Source of the DNA: Arion vulgaris
Lineage: Eukaryota > Mollusca > Gastropoda > Stylommatophora > Arionidae
Direction of reading: 5' to 3'
Assembly (NCBI GenBank): GCA_020796225.1
Contig: CM036774.1
Span: 24,732,192 to 24,796,191 of the forward strand
DNA: 64,000 bases
Within the stretch, counting starts at the first letter, position 1. Each line of letters begins with the position of its first letter. A program made the translations under genes and the position numbers. Positions 50,803-60,749 of the stretch are shown in pieces. Below the pieces are notes generated by a model. It was not told where the DNA came from, made no database searches, and worked only from the letters and a program-made list of their open reading frames with translations.

Positions 50803-51245
50803 CAGAATAGGCAGAGTAGATAGAGAGACAGACATATATAGAGGTGGATAGCGAGACCGACAGATAGAGAGACAGACGGATAGAGAGACAGACAGATAGA
50901 GAGACAGACAGATAGAGAGGTGGTCTATGTGGCTAAGTGGTTACGCGCTTTGCCTTGCGAGTCGAAGGTCGTGGGTTCAAACCGGACCGCGCCGTTCTGT
51001 TCATGAGTGCAGTTTTTTCCAGAGACCCCTAGGATTGGTGTCTGAACTACGGAGTTCGTGCTTTGTGCAATACTCTCGGAAGATGGCGTGCCATTTCTGT
51101 GGAGAGGGACCGAGCCGTATGGGGTAAAACCTGGTGAAGTAAATCCTTCGGCTTTAAAACTCTTTAAAACGGATAGAGAGACAGACGGATAGCGAGACCG
51201 GCGGATAGATAGATAGAGAGAGAGACGGTTAGAAAGGCAGACAAA
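50803..51245. repeat. (GATAGAGAGACAGAC)n minisatellite split by SINE-E
   Basis: GATAGAGAGACAGACA-like 14-16 bp units occupy 50803-50919 and 51172-51245. SINE-E entered the array. Confidence 0.9.
50920..51171 (+). mobile_element. SINE-E reference copy
   Basis: A textbook tRNA-derived head: A box TGGCTAAGTGG (50930-50940) and B box GGTTCAAACC (50974-50983), 44 bases apart. The body is CCCCTAGGATTGGTGTCTGA, ACTACGGAGTTCGTGCTTTG and GCCGTATGGGGTAAAACCTG, with the 3' end CCTTCGGCTTTAAAACTCTT. The flanks GATAGAGAG (50911-50919, 51172-51180) may be target duplication or simply the array unit. Confidence 0.93.
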
Positions 51246-51559
51246 TAGAACATTTACCCTTCGACCTAGATACAGAATCCATTTTTACTTACAGGTGCCA
51301 CCAACAAAATAACAGAAGAACTATATCCTGGAAGTTCGACCTTAAACTTTGCGTAGGAATAACTACATACACAGCGTAGTGCTTCGTCACTCTTAAATGG
51401 GTCAGTCATGTGAAATGATAATTTCCACTCACAGTGACGCGTCATTTCACAAAGGTCAAGGTCTGTCTGACAGCATATAAGACTAACTGGAGATGACACG
51501 TGGACATAACCTACAGGAAAATCATTATTTAGATGGATTCAACCCACGGTTACATGAAA
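51246..51559. other. Unassigned sequence
   Basis: No coding segment or recognised family. Confidence 0.35.
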
Positions 51560-52225
51560 CTAGTTTGAAATGTTATGGTTGTGAAGCATGGGCACTTAAC
51601 AAGGCAGTGGAAAAACATATATATGCGCTTGAATATAAGTTGATCTCGTGGTGTCGGAGCCTGTAAGGAAGCAAAGAATAGTACCACTGCGACCTACAAG
51701 TCATGTCGTAAGAGGCGGCTGATGTAGGACCTAGGAAGCTACCCTAGTAAATAAAAAGCATCGCAGAAATTGAATGGGCTGACCTACTTGTAGGCGCATA
51801 ACTGGCACAACGGAAAATAACTCTTAGGCCCAGATCACATACAAATTACAAAGAGTGGTTAACAAGTGGTCGATATGGAGAGTTCAAAGAATAAAAATAA
51901 AAGTGTTACAGAAGAGTCCTTGATATATCTTGGACAGAGAAGAGAACAAATAGATCTATCCAGAAAGAACTCAAAATCAAAGAAAACTGGCTGATGCTAC
52001 AAATAAGAAAGAGAAAATTGAGATATTTTGGACATATAAAAAGACATGAAGGGCTGAGAAGACCATCATGGAAGGAGGCATATAAGGAAAGAGGAGACCA
52101 AGGAGAAGATGAATTCAGGATGTAACTGATGGTTTGAACATGACAGCTGTATCTGGCCTACGAGAGAGAAATTCTGAAGGACTGTTGGGGTGGCAAAGTT
52201 CTGCTCCGGACAAGCTATTTGATGA
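51560..52225 (+). mobile_element. LINE-U C-terminus, split by SINE-B
   Basis: The left piece ends KAVEKHIYALEYK. The right piece encodes YRRVLDISWTEKRTNRSIQK, ELKIKENWLMLQIRKRKLRY and FGHIKRHEGLRRPSWKE, then frames break. The 3' end AAGCTATTTGATGATAATGA abuts the 31 bp array. Confidence 0.9.
51641..51895 (+). mobile_element. SINE-B nested in LINE-U
   Basis: GTCGGAGCCTGTAAGGAAGC, TACCACTGCGACCTACAAGT and GGACCTAGGAAGCTACCCTA to GATATGGAGAGTTCAAAGAA. The 9 bp flanks AATATAAGT (51632-51640) and AATAAAAGT (51896-51904) differ at one base and restore LINE-U when collapsed. Confidence 0.9.
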
Positions 52226-53330
52226 TAATGATGATTACTAATGGCTACGTGAAGTTTTGTGACATCACTAATGACTACGATGAAGTTGTGACATCACTAA
52301 TGACTACGGGGAAGTGTTTGTGACATCACTAATGACTACGTAAGGTTTTGTGGCATCACTAATGGCTCGTAAGTTTTTTGACATCACTAATGGCTGAATG
52401 AAGTTTGTGGCATCACTAATGACTACGTGAATTTTGTAGGCATCACTATGACTACGTGAAGTTTTGGCATCACTAATGACTACGTGAAGTTTTGTGGCAT
52501 CACTAATGAAGAGAGTTGTGGCATCAAATGACACGTGAAAGTTTTTGTGGCATCACTAACGACTATCTGAAGATTTTTGTGGCATCACTAATGGCACGCG
52601 AAGTTTGTGCACCTAATGGCTACGTGAAGTTTTTGTGACATCACTAATGACTACGTAAGTTTTGTGCATCACTAATGACTACGTGAAGTTTGACATGACT
52701 AATGACTACGGAAGTTTTTTGTGGAAAATCACTAATGACTAGTGAAGTTTTGTGTGGCACTAAACAAGGCTATTTGAAGTTTTGGCTTGAATCACTAATG
52801 GCTAGTGAAGTTTTGTGACATATAATGACTACGTGAAGTTTGTGACATCACTAAATGACTACGTGAATTATGTGACATCACTAATGACTACGGAAATTTT
52901 AGGACATCACTAATGCTACGTGAAGTTTTAGTGGATCACTAATGGCTTTACGTAAAAAAGTTTTTGTGACATCACTAATTGGCAGAGAAGCTTTTAGGAA
53001 ATCAATAATGACTACGTGAAGTTTTTTTGGCATACTAATGACTACGTGAAGGTTTGGAAGACATCATAATGGACTAAGTGAAGAGGGCATCACGAAATGG
53101 CGAGGTGAATGTTTTGTGGCATCACTATGACTACGAGAAGTTTTGTGGATCACAATGACTCGGAAGTTTTGTGGCATCACTAATGACTACGTGAAGTTTT
53201 TGTGGCATCACTAATGACTACGTGAAGTTTTTGTGACATCACTAATGACTAGTGAAGTTTTTGTGGCATCACTAATGACTACGTGAAGTTTTGTGGCATC
53301 ACTAATGGCAGGTGAAGTTTTGTTCGCCGT
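52226..53330. repeat. About 31 bp satellite, 35 noisy units
   Basis: The unit contains GGCATCACTAATGACTACGT and GAAGTTTTTGT. It begins immediately after the LINE-U (GAT)n tail. Units vary 25-34 bp, mostly by one- or two-base losses. The last five units (53160-53310) are nearly clean. Confidence 0.9.
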
Positions 53331-53450
53331 TATGAATTCAGGCATAGTCATAGCAAGTTATATAGAGGACCTATTCCTGATTTTTGCGTGAAGGCTTGAT
53401 TTCCTTATCACCTCTTATGTAGCAAATGCAAATCTTTCTCCCACTTCAGA
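53331..53450. repeat. Dispersed repeat, second copy
   Basis: CCGTTATGAATTCAGGCATA and TGATTTTTGCGTGAAGGCTT match 49740-49815. Unknown family. Confidence 0.6.
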
Positions 53451-53494
53451 GATTGGTACGGAAAGTTGTTTGTGTTTTCTGAGTTAAGAGCGTG

Positions 53495-53955
53495 GGATAT
53501 CTCTCTGGCGACGTGGTTAAGACGTTTGCCTGTTGTTCTATAGGTTTTTGGTTCAAATTCGAACCGATTCACATGTGTATTTTTTTTTCATGAGATACCT
53601 ATGATTGTTGCTGGAGCTACGGAGTTCAGGTTTTCGTAACACTCTCGGCAGATTGTGTGACATCGCTGCTGACAGGGGCGGAGCAATATGGGGAAACTAG
53701 GTGCAATGAAGGCAGTCCATCTTTGACCCTTTAGTTTTTTTTTTTCCAATCCAGAAGCACTTGAGTTTTCAGCTCTTCGGCTCGGTGCCATGGGCATCGC
53801 AACCCTTCGGTTCGATGCCACGAACACTGTAAATCTGGAGAATCTGTGGATTTTCTGTCAGTTCGAGGAATTGAACCGCACTCACAGGGGCTTGTCACCC
53901 GTCGTCCAAAGCGCCACGAACACGCTGTGCAGGGGGGGGGCTAAACCCTTTAGTT
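53495..53955 (+). mobile_element. SINE-E containing SINE-D
   Basis: CTCTCTGGCGACGTGGTTAA (A box GGCGACGTGG), TTTTGGTTCAAATTCGAACC (B box), TGGAGCTACGGAGTTCAGGT and GACAGGGGCGGAGCAATATG. The 3' end is split by SINE-D at 53737-53944. Confidence 0.87.
53737..53944 (-). mobile_element. SINE-D nested in SINE-E, 11 bp TSD
   Basis: A perfect ACCCTTTAGTT duplication is at 53726-53736 and 53945-53955. The body and head are normal. A G run of nine sits at the head end. Confidence 0.95.
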
Positions 53956-54443
53956 AAATGAGAATATGGGAAATAATTACAACCGGTGGGTCGCGACCTG
54001 ATGTGGGTCGATTAACGTTAACGGGGAGATGTGGTGTAAGTGGCGGGTGGGGGGGGGGGGATGTATGAACCTAAATTCTGAGAATAACGAATCAACAAGA
54101 AACAACAAGTATTCATTATCCTAGTTTAGAAATGATTAACACATTCCGTACCGTCGGATTTGTCCCCGGCACGTACGTTATCATTAAATGATCCATATCG
54201 CCGTTTCAATGGATCTTACATAGTTAGTTATTACATCTTCATGTTTGCTAAAAACTCAAATGTAGTTACTCCAGACGACTTAAAATCAATCAAACAATTA
54301 ATCAATCAATCAAATGAATATAGTTGTATTTTATTACGCATCAATCAGGAAACAGGGACGATGACACAGTTATTAGACTGAAGAAATATTACGAAAATAT
54401 AAATTAAATTAACAGACATATCGACATATAGGTCATTAAATAC
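53956..54443. other. Unassigned, includes a G run and AATC repeats
   Basis: GGCGGGTGGGGGGGGGGGG at 54042-54060 and (AATCAATC) near 54285-54312. No coding evidence. Confidence 0.4.
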
Positions 54444-54776
54444 CCCGCCAGCGTGTTCGTAGCTCGTTGGACGACGGGTGACAAGCTCCATGTGAGTGCG
54501 GATTTAATTCCGCAGGCTGGCTGAAAAACGACAGGTTCTCCAGATTTACGGTGTTCTGGCACCGAACCGAAGGGTTACGATGTCCATGGCACCGAGCGAA
54601 GGTGATGTCCTGAGCCGAAGGTTACGAGTCCATGGCCGAACGAAGTGTTACGATGTCCCTGGCACGAGCCGAAGTACGATGTCATGGCACCGAGCCGAAT
54701 TACGATGTCCATGGCACGAACCGAGAGATGTCCATGGCACCGACCGAAGGTTGATGTCCTGGCACGAACCAAGACT
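54444..54776 (+). mobile_element. SINE-D with expanded 30 bp module, noisy
   Basis: Head CCGCCAGCGTGTTCGTAGCT and TGAGTGCGGATTTAATTCCG (B box damaged). Then about seven forms of GGCACCGAACCGAAGGTTAC GATGTCCAT (54553-54776) with frequent deletions. Ordinary copies have one to two. Confidence 0.87.
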
Positions 54777-54794
54777 AAACTCATGTTTGACCAG

Positions 54795-55168
54795 AATAAT
54801 TAGAAAAGGTAGCGTCTCGTCATACCGCTCCTCCTCGTGAAGTCATTTGGATATTATTTCAGAGATCCTAATCTCAGTGTAGGTGAGATCGAGTTCCTAG
54901 TCCTATCGGAGATGGATAGTCCTATCGAAAAGCCATTGGCAGTTGAAGAACAGGCTGGAAAACCATTGCCTGGGCAAAATTCATTAGAAAAGATTAAAAA
55001 TAAAATTTATATTAAAAATATCTTCAAATTCCATCAGAGACCCGAACCGGTGCTACGGAGTTCGTGCACTGTAGCTGAGATCTTCGTGTGTAAGAAAGAG
55101 ATCAGGAGCACACATGGTTACACACCGAAGTGCAATGATGATGATCTTATCAATCTAAACAATCAATG
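54795..55168 (+). mobile_element. SINE-F lacking most of its head
   Basis: CGTGAAGTCATTTGGATATT, CCTATCGGAGATGGATAGTC, GGTGCTACGGAGTTCGTGCA and GTGCAATGATGATGATCTTA. The A box is lost. Confidence 0.88.
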
Positions 55169-55227
55169 TTCATATTATGATCTATGTTTTATTAGTTCAA
55201 TCCCATACTGTTATTTATTGGTTTAAA

Positions 55228-55482
55228 TCGCCCGAGTGGTTACCGGGGCCCAATTTGGGGTGTAAAGAATAGAACCACTGTTACCTGCCACGCATGTCGT
55301 AAGAGGCGAATAAGGAGGTTTGGTTGAAATCGGATGCACGTGTCCTAAACGTGTAGAAGTCTATGCGTTTAGGAGCCTACCAAACCAATGTGAACGTATT
55401 GACGTTCTTGGCAAAGATCAAACATATCACAAAGAGTGATTAAAATTGATCGTAAAGAACGAACGCAAAGAAGAAGAAGTAG
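55228..55482 (+). mobile_element. SINE-A
   Basis: CGCCCGAGTGGTTACCGGGG through CGTAAAGAACGAACGCAAAG with GAAGAAGAAG. The flanks GTTTAAAT and GTTTAATT suggest a short target duplication. Confidence 0.92.
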
Positions 55483-55877
55483 TTTAATTTTAGACGATAT
55501 AAAAATAAAATAGAATTATTAATTTTTGAAACATTTACCACTTCGGAGAACGATAATTAAGTGGTTATCTTCAAACTGATAACACTTTTTCTCACAAGTT
55601 ATCACATGTCATAACATCAGGTAACGTGGCCCTATCAGCAATAATAAACAAGACACTCCTCTGATCAAAGGGATAAGAACTTTTAGTTATGATTTGAAAT
55701 TGACCAGGAAGGTGACGCAGTAAGACTAAAAGGGCGATAAGTATGTTTGAAATAGGAGATATCTTAGGTCAAGGTTCAAGGATGTTCGTTAACTCTTTGT
55801 ATACCACAAACCACTATATCGGCGTACAAATGTGCGCCAACCACACTACCAGACACTTTCTACAACTCTTTTTTCTA
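55483..55877. other. Unassigned sequence
   Basis: No coding segment or recognised family. Confidence 0.35.
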
Positions 55878-56520
55878 TGCAGTTTCTGTGGCGTAGATGT
55901 TAGGTGCTTGCTACTCGTTCCAAAGATTCTTGGTTTGCTCCCTTGTGGAGACATCGAGATATTTTTCCATGATCTCAGTGCAGGTGAGATCCAGTTCCTA
56001 GACCCGTCGGAGATGGACGATAAAATGTAGATTCAAATAGAGCACGTAAAAGCACCCTTGGCAGAATCGAGAAAAGACGAGGCTCCGATCTGAAAAGCCG
56101 CTGCCCGGAGAAAGCGTAGGGGTGTGCGTGGACCACCCAAATGTGCAGAAAAACTGGAAAGCCCAGCACAGGCTTGAATCCAGTACGCATTTCCGCTTGC
56201 AGTGAACTACTACTGCCTTGTAGTTAGATTGGCGACAATCAAAGGCTAGCGGAGCAAACCGTCACAAAACTGGACAGTAGCAAACCAAGTAGTCCAAAAA
56301 AGACAGGTAACCTGGGCAGATGACGCTCAACAACCCGGAAGGACAGGTTGTCTAGGGTCGCTACCCTAAAAGAAAATAGCAACCTGCTGCCTTGCAGGTA
56401 GGCTGGGAACAGCCAAAGGCTGACGGAGAGCGAACCCAGTAAACGCTGGATGAAACCGAACACGTCGCCGAAGGATAAGCATCAGAGCTCTAAATGACGC
56501 TGAATGATATGACGTAAAAG
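55878..56520 (+). mobile_element. SINE-F head joined to SINE-C tail
   Basis: TCTGTGGCGTAGATGTTAGG to AAAGCACCCTTGGCAGAATC is the 5' half of SINE-F. From about 56190 two successive, diverged SINE-C tail modules follow (CTACTGCCTTGTAGTTAGAT..., then CCTGCTGCCTTGCAGGTAGG...), ending CGCCGAAGGATAAGCATCAG. Either a chimeric SINE or adjacent truncated copies. Confidence 0.75.
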
Positions 56521-56584
56521 AAAGTTCTTGGCAAAGGCTGTTTATATATCACAATAATAATAATCAAAATGACCGAAAAGAACG

Positions 56585-56748
56585 ATCGCGAGAGAGAGAG
56601 AGATCTTCATGTGTAAGAAAGAGATCGGAGCACATATGATAACTCACTAAGAAAGAGATCGAGCACATATGATAACTCACTAAGAAAGAGATTGAGCACA
56701 TATGATAATCACCAAGTGCAATGATAAGGTCTATCACAATCAATCTTT
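56585..56748 (+). repeat. SINE-F tail with a 38 bp triplication
   Basis: GTAAGAAAGAGATCGGAGCA, CATATGATAACTCACTAAG is repeated three times, then AGTGCAATGATAAGG and CAATCAATC close the SINE-F end. Confidence 0.85.
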
Positions 56749-57086
56749 GTTCTAAACTTTACAAGTTTTTTTCATAGCTTTAAAAAGTAAATTAAAAGAA
56801 GAACAAACATGGCCTTACAAGAAACTTAATAAAGGGTCTCAGAACTCACGAAATGACATATTTTCTTTAAAATATCGATTTTCCAAATACGTTTTATTCT
56901 GTTAGTTTTATATCTCTAGAATCGAAATCAGTTTAAAAAAAAAAATATATTTGAAAATGAGTTTTTAAACAGCCCACCCTCTAGGATATTTAACGTATTT
57001 TTTAAGAGACAATGTCTAGAAATACCGTTTGGTTGGTACTTAGTGATGGGTATCTATATTCTTTTAGACATATCGTATTATATATC
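56749..57086. other. AT-rich flank of the transposase relic
   Basis: No family recognised. It may contain the 5' part of the element whose coding relic follows. Confidence 0.35.
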
Positions 57087-57295
57087 ATTGTAAAGTACCA
57101 GTGTCAGAAAATTGTGAGAGTTCATCCAATTCTATGGAAGCTGAAGCTGCCAAGCTTATTTTTGCCAGGTCAGTGAGAAAGAGACAACTTGTTTATTGCC
57201 AGCTGCTCTGTGATGGAGATTCCAAAGCTTTTGTAGAGACAAATACATCTTTCAACTATGATATTCAAATTGTCAAAGAAGATTTTATCTAATAG
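57087..57295 (+). pseudogene. Mutator-like transposase relic
   Basis: The plus frame reads VSENCESSSNSMEAEAAKLI, FARSVRKRQLVYCQLLCDGD, SKAFVETN and IVKEDFI, then stop. The pattern NxxGSSxxMEAEAA...RSV.KR.L.Y...DGDSKAF...KEDC is what I know from metazoan Mutator-like transposase domains, where DGDS marks a conserved acidic block. Here the frame ends where a conserved Cys-His region should follow, and no downstream exon is seen. This is about 65 residues of a domain of several hundred. Assignment is by remembered motif only. The flanks (57296-57585) are AT-rich and unassigned. Confidence 0.55.
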
Positions 57296-57585
57296 CTAAA
57301 AAATGTTATCTCATTAGTCTATGTCAATATTTGCCGATATTAAAAAATGGTAGTTCTTTCATGCTCCACATCAAAGAGCATGAGATAGCTCAGAAGAAAG
57401 GAGGCAAATATAATACAGGTGGATTTAACATATAACCATATTGGATGGACGTTCTGTCAATCGTATATGCGATGTATGTAGAAATTCTTTGGTAAGTTAA
57501 AGATCTTTTAATATTTCACCAAAAATATTTTTAAATTGTAGTTTTCTAACAATTGTGATTTTAATTAATTTAGGAAGTGTTTAGT

Positions 57586-58435
57586 AGGTTAGTCTCAGTA
57601 ACCATACAGGATATCAATATGAAATTTGGCTTACATATAGATCTATCAATACTATCAAACAACTAAACGTAGTTTGGAATAAAACTGATAAGAAAACAAA
57701 GTTCAGAATACTAAGAGCATACATATTCCCAGTGGCAAAGTATGGGTGTGAAGCAGGGACACAGGCAGTGGAAAAACATATACGTGCTTTTGAATATAAG
57801 TTTTACAGAAGAGTCCTCTGTATATCATATATCATGGACAGAGAAGAGAAGAAATAGGTCTGCACAGAAAGAACTCAAAATGAAAGAAAACTGGCTGGTG
57901 CTACTCATTTTTATCCCGATCCAGAAGCAATTGAGCTTTTAGCTTTTCGGCTCGGTGTCATGGACATTGCAACCCTTCGGTTCGGTGCCATGGACATTGC
58001 AACCCTTCGGTTTGGTGCCATGGACATTGCAACCTTTCGGTTCGGTGCCATGGACATTGCAACCCTTCGGTTTGGTGCCATGGACATTGCAACCCTTCGG
58101 TTCAGTGCCATGGACATTGCAACCCTTCGGTTCGGTGCCCCGAACACCGTAATTCTGGAGAACCTGTGGCTTTTCTACCAGTCCACGGAATTGAACCCGC
58201 ACTCACAGAGGACTTGTTACCCGTCGTCCAATGCGCTACGGGCACGCTGGATAGGCGGGCGATGCTACACATAAGAATGAGGACATTGAAGTATTTGTGA
58301 CATCTAAAGAGAAGAAGTGCTGGAGAAGACCATCATGAAAGGAGGCATCCCGGCAAAGAGGGGAAGAGGAAGACAACGGAGAAGATGGATTCAGAAAGTA
58401 ACTGATGGTTTAAGAGGGACATCCGGTATATAATA
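57586..58435 (+). mobile_element. LINE-U post-RT region, split by SINE-D
   Basis: The left piece includes VWNKTDKKTKFRILRAYIFP and VAKYGCEAGTQAVEKHIRAF, then YKFYRRVLCISYIMDREEKK. The right piece (58263-58435) carries ATTGAAGTATTTGTGACATC and GAGAAGATGGATTCAGAAAG. Decayed by stops. Confidence 0.87.
57909..58262 (-). mobile_element. SINE-D with six perfect-length 30 bp modules
   Basis: CCGATCCAGAAGCAATTGAG, then six units of CATGGACATTGCAACCCTTC GGTTCGGTGC in exact 30 bp register (57958-58137), then the normal CGAACACCGTAATTCTGGAG, B box and head. The flanks TGCTACTCAT (57899-57908) and TGCTACACAT (58263-58272) are the target duplication. Both strands stay open across the units because 30 is a multiple of three. 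Confidence 0.95.
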
Positions 58436-59332
58436 ATAATAATAATTCCTCTCGTACCGTTATACGTTACATAGGGCCTGCAAGTAATTTCTCCATACCG
58501 CTCTATCGTGGGCAACTCGCTCAATCTCCTCCATGGAACTGAGACCGATATTTCTTGCTTCTCTCAGCAAAGTTCGTTTCAGGGTCCCTTTAGGTCGACC
58601 TCTCTTTCTTGAACCCTTTGCATCCCACGTCAATGTCTGCTTTGACATTCGTTGATCATTTCTCCTCAAGGTGTGTCCAACATATCTCCATCTTCTCTTT
58701 CTTACAACAGTTGTCACTAGTGGTTGACCAGACATGTCTCTGATTTAATACTATATAACTTGCAGTTCCATATTTTATTTAGACTTTTAAAAGCTGATGT
58801 TGCTTTGCCAATTCGTATCATAATTTCTTTTTAACATTTCCTGTGCAATCAAAATTGCTACCTAAATATGTGAACTGCTCTGTTATTTTTATCATTTTAG
58901 ATTCCAGTGTGATATCTGCATTACTTGCCATAGGTGTCTTCATTATATTTGTTTTTCATAGCTTATCTGCAGTCCAACTTTTGATGCTATAGATGACAAG
59001 TTGTCTGTTTTTCTTTGCATATCTTGGTTGTTTCTACTTAACAAGGCAATATCATCTGCAAAATCCAAATCTTCTAGTTGACTATTTTCTACCCAATCGA
59101 TGCCAGTTTCGTCCCTGCAACATTTTCGCATCACCCAGTCAATGGCCACTCCAAACAATAGCGGAGATAGAATACAGCCTTGCTTTACTCCGGTTTCAAC
59201 CATAAACCAGTCGCGGTGTCCACCATCAGTGCGAACTGCACACTGTGAACCATCATAAAGAGGCTTTTAATAATGTTAATTATTTTGTCTGGTATTCCAT
59301 AGCATCTCAGAATATTCCACAGGGACCCTATC
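58436..59332 (-). mobile_element. LINE-N with RT palm, most complete copy
   Basis: On minus, in order: SLWNILRCYGIPDKIINIIK, MVETGVKQGCILSPLLFGVA (RT block), NSQLEDLDFADDIALLSRNN (catalytic FADD), DNLSSIASKVGLQISYEK. A deletion of the middle follows, then SGQPLVTTVVRKRRWRYVGH, TLTWDAKGSRKRGRPKGTLK and ERVAHDRAVWRNYLQALCNV. The tail is CTCTCGTACCGTTATACG on plus with (AAT)n. Frameshifts separate the blocks. The endonuclease domain is absent. Confidence 0.93.
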
Positions 59333-59562
59333 ATACCCAAGGGGAATATAACAAGAAGGGTTCTTTTCTGGAACACACAGGGACAGCGAAAGAAAGGGAG
59401 GCATAGAAATACATGGAGACGAGATGTGGAGGCAGAGATCAACAATATAAAGAAGAAGAGTTGGAGGGAGCTGCAGGAGATAGCTAGAGATAGGAAGACT
59501 TGGCATGAGTTGGTTGAGGGCATATGCCCCAATTCGGGTTTAAAGAGAGAGAGAGAAAGATA

Positions 59563-59594
<32 letters not shown>

Positions 59595-59595
59595 T
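59333..59595 (+). mobile_element. LINE-M 3' end with (GA)n tail
   Basis: AAGGGGAATATAACAAGAAG, GGAGACGAGATGTGGAGGCA and GATAGGAAGACTTGGCATGA, ending in GAGAGAGAGAGAGAGA (to 59593). It abuts the truncated 5' edge of LINE-N head to head. Confidence 0.87.
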
Positions 59596-59599
59596 TGCA

Positions 59600-60100
59600 A
59601 AGTCTGAACAAAGAAGAGAATGTATCTCTATCTATGGTGTTTGATATCAACTCATATGTTGACGCTCTTCCGTGCCATGAAGTCAGGCTATCCAAAATTT
59701 TCTCTCTCTGTCTTCCTCTGTCTCGTCTACCCTCGATTTTACCGGTTGTCACAATGTGTTCTAAACCTCCCTCCTCATCACATGCCCGAAAATGATGACT
59801 GCTTCTTTCTTATATTGATGATAAGCTTTCTCTGTGTCTTGATCTCATTCAACATCTCAACATTAGTCATTTTAGCAGTCCATAGGATTCTCATAATTCT
59901 TCTGTAAAACCACATTTCTGTGGCTCTCAGAGATTTTTCGATCGGTGTGTTCATTGTCCATGACTCGCATCCGTATGTCAGTATTGGTTCTATGTAGCAC
60001 TGAATAACTCGCATTCTGATCAGGATTGACAAGGACTTGTTGCAGATAATACTTCTCATTTTCAGGAATGTTTTCGCTTGCCTTTTTCTGCCCTATCTTT
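59600..60100 (-). mobile_element. LINE-R post-RT region
   Basis: The minus frame of 93 residues is SIICNKSLSILIRMRVIQCY, IEPILTYGCESWTMNTPIEK, SLRATEMWFYRRIMRILWTA and KMTNVEMLNEIKTQRKLI. The downstream part (59640-59780) is frameshifted. Same element as 19450. Confidence 0.9.
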
Positions 60101-60249
60101 TTGATCGGCCTCTGCCATCTGATGTTTCAATTGTAGTATATCTTCTCATAATATCTTTCTTTATTGAATTCCGTTTTGTCTTATAGAGTCAGGATAAAAA
60201 GCCATTCCTAGATCGTGCTTGTGTGTACCAGACATGTTTTCTTTCACTA

Positions 60250-60495
60250 AGTTAATTGCATATTCATTACAGGACTTTGCAAATCTACCCTAGCTTTTAA
60301 CGCTGTTTGTGATTTTTCTAGGCATTATTACGTTCAGTAGTTTGCCATTGCTTTATGAACGGGTGGTGCCATCGTCCTTTTGTAAAAATTCACGCGAAAC
60401 AATTGGCAAATAAACAGTCCGCAGCGGGATTCGAACTCAGAACGTCAGGGTTAATAGACTGAGTCACTATCCCTTAAGCCACATACGCCAGCTTG
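60250..60495 (-). mobile_element. SINE-H nested in LINE-O
   Basis: ACGCTGTTTGTGATTTTTCT to GGGATTCGAACTCAGAACGT (B box on minus) and CTATCCCTTAAGCCACATAC (A box on minus). The flanks TCTTTCACTA (60240-60249) and TCTTTCAATA (60496-60505) match at 9 of 10. Confidence 0.92.
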
Positions 60496-60749
60496 TCTTT
60501 CAATACCTTGTTTCCCATTTTTTGTGTGTAGACCACTTGTGTCCTGCATCGGCTCTATCGGACGGAGTAGCATTGTTCTTTGTGACGCACTTTCCGTTGG
60601 TAATCTGCTTATGTAACCGAACCATTTAATATTTTGTTTCTAGATGAAGTTCAGTACTGATGTTGTACCCACTTTATTTCCTCAAGTCTTCATTTCATAA
60701 TCGATATTTTCTTGATACTTTCTGCACTCTGCGTAAACACTGTTTCTCT

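Noticed and set aside
50920..50995. A true tRNA gene at the SINE-E head (good A and B boxes, correct spacing)
   Set aside because: The head continues into the SINE-E body found in several other places. The anticodon arm does not pair convincingly, and no terminator T run follows the acceptor position.
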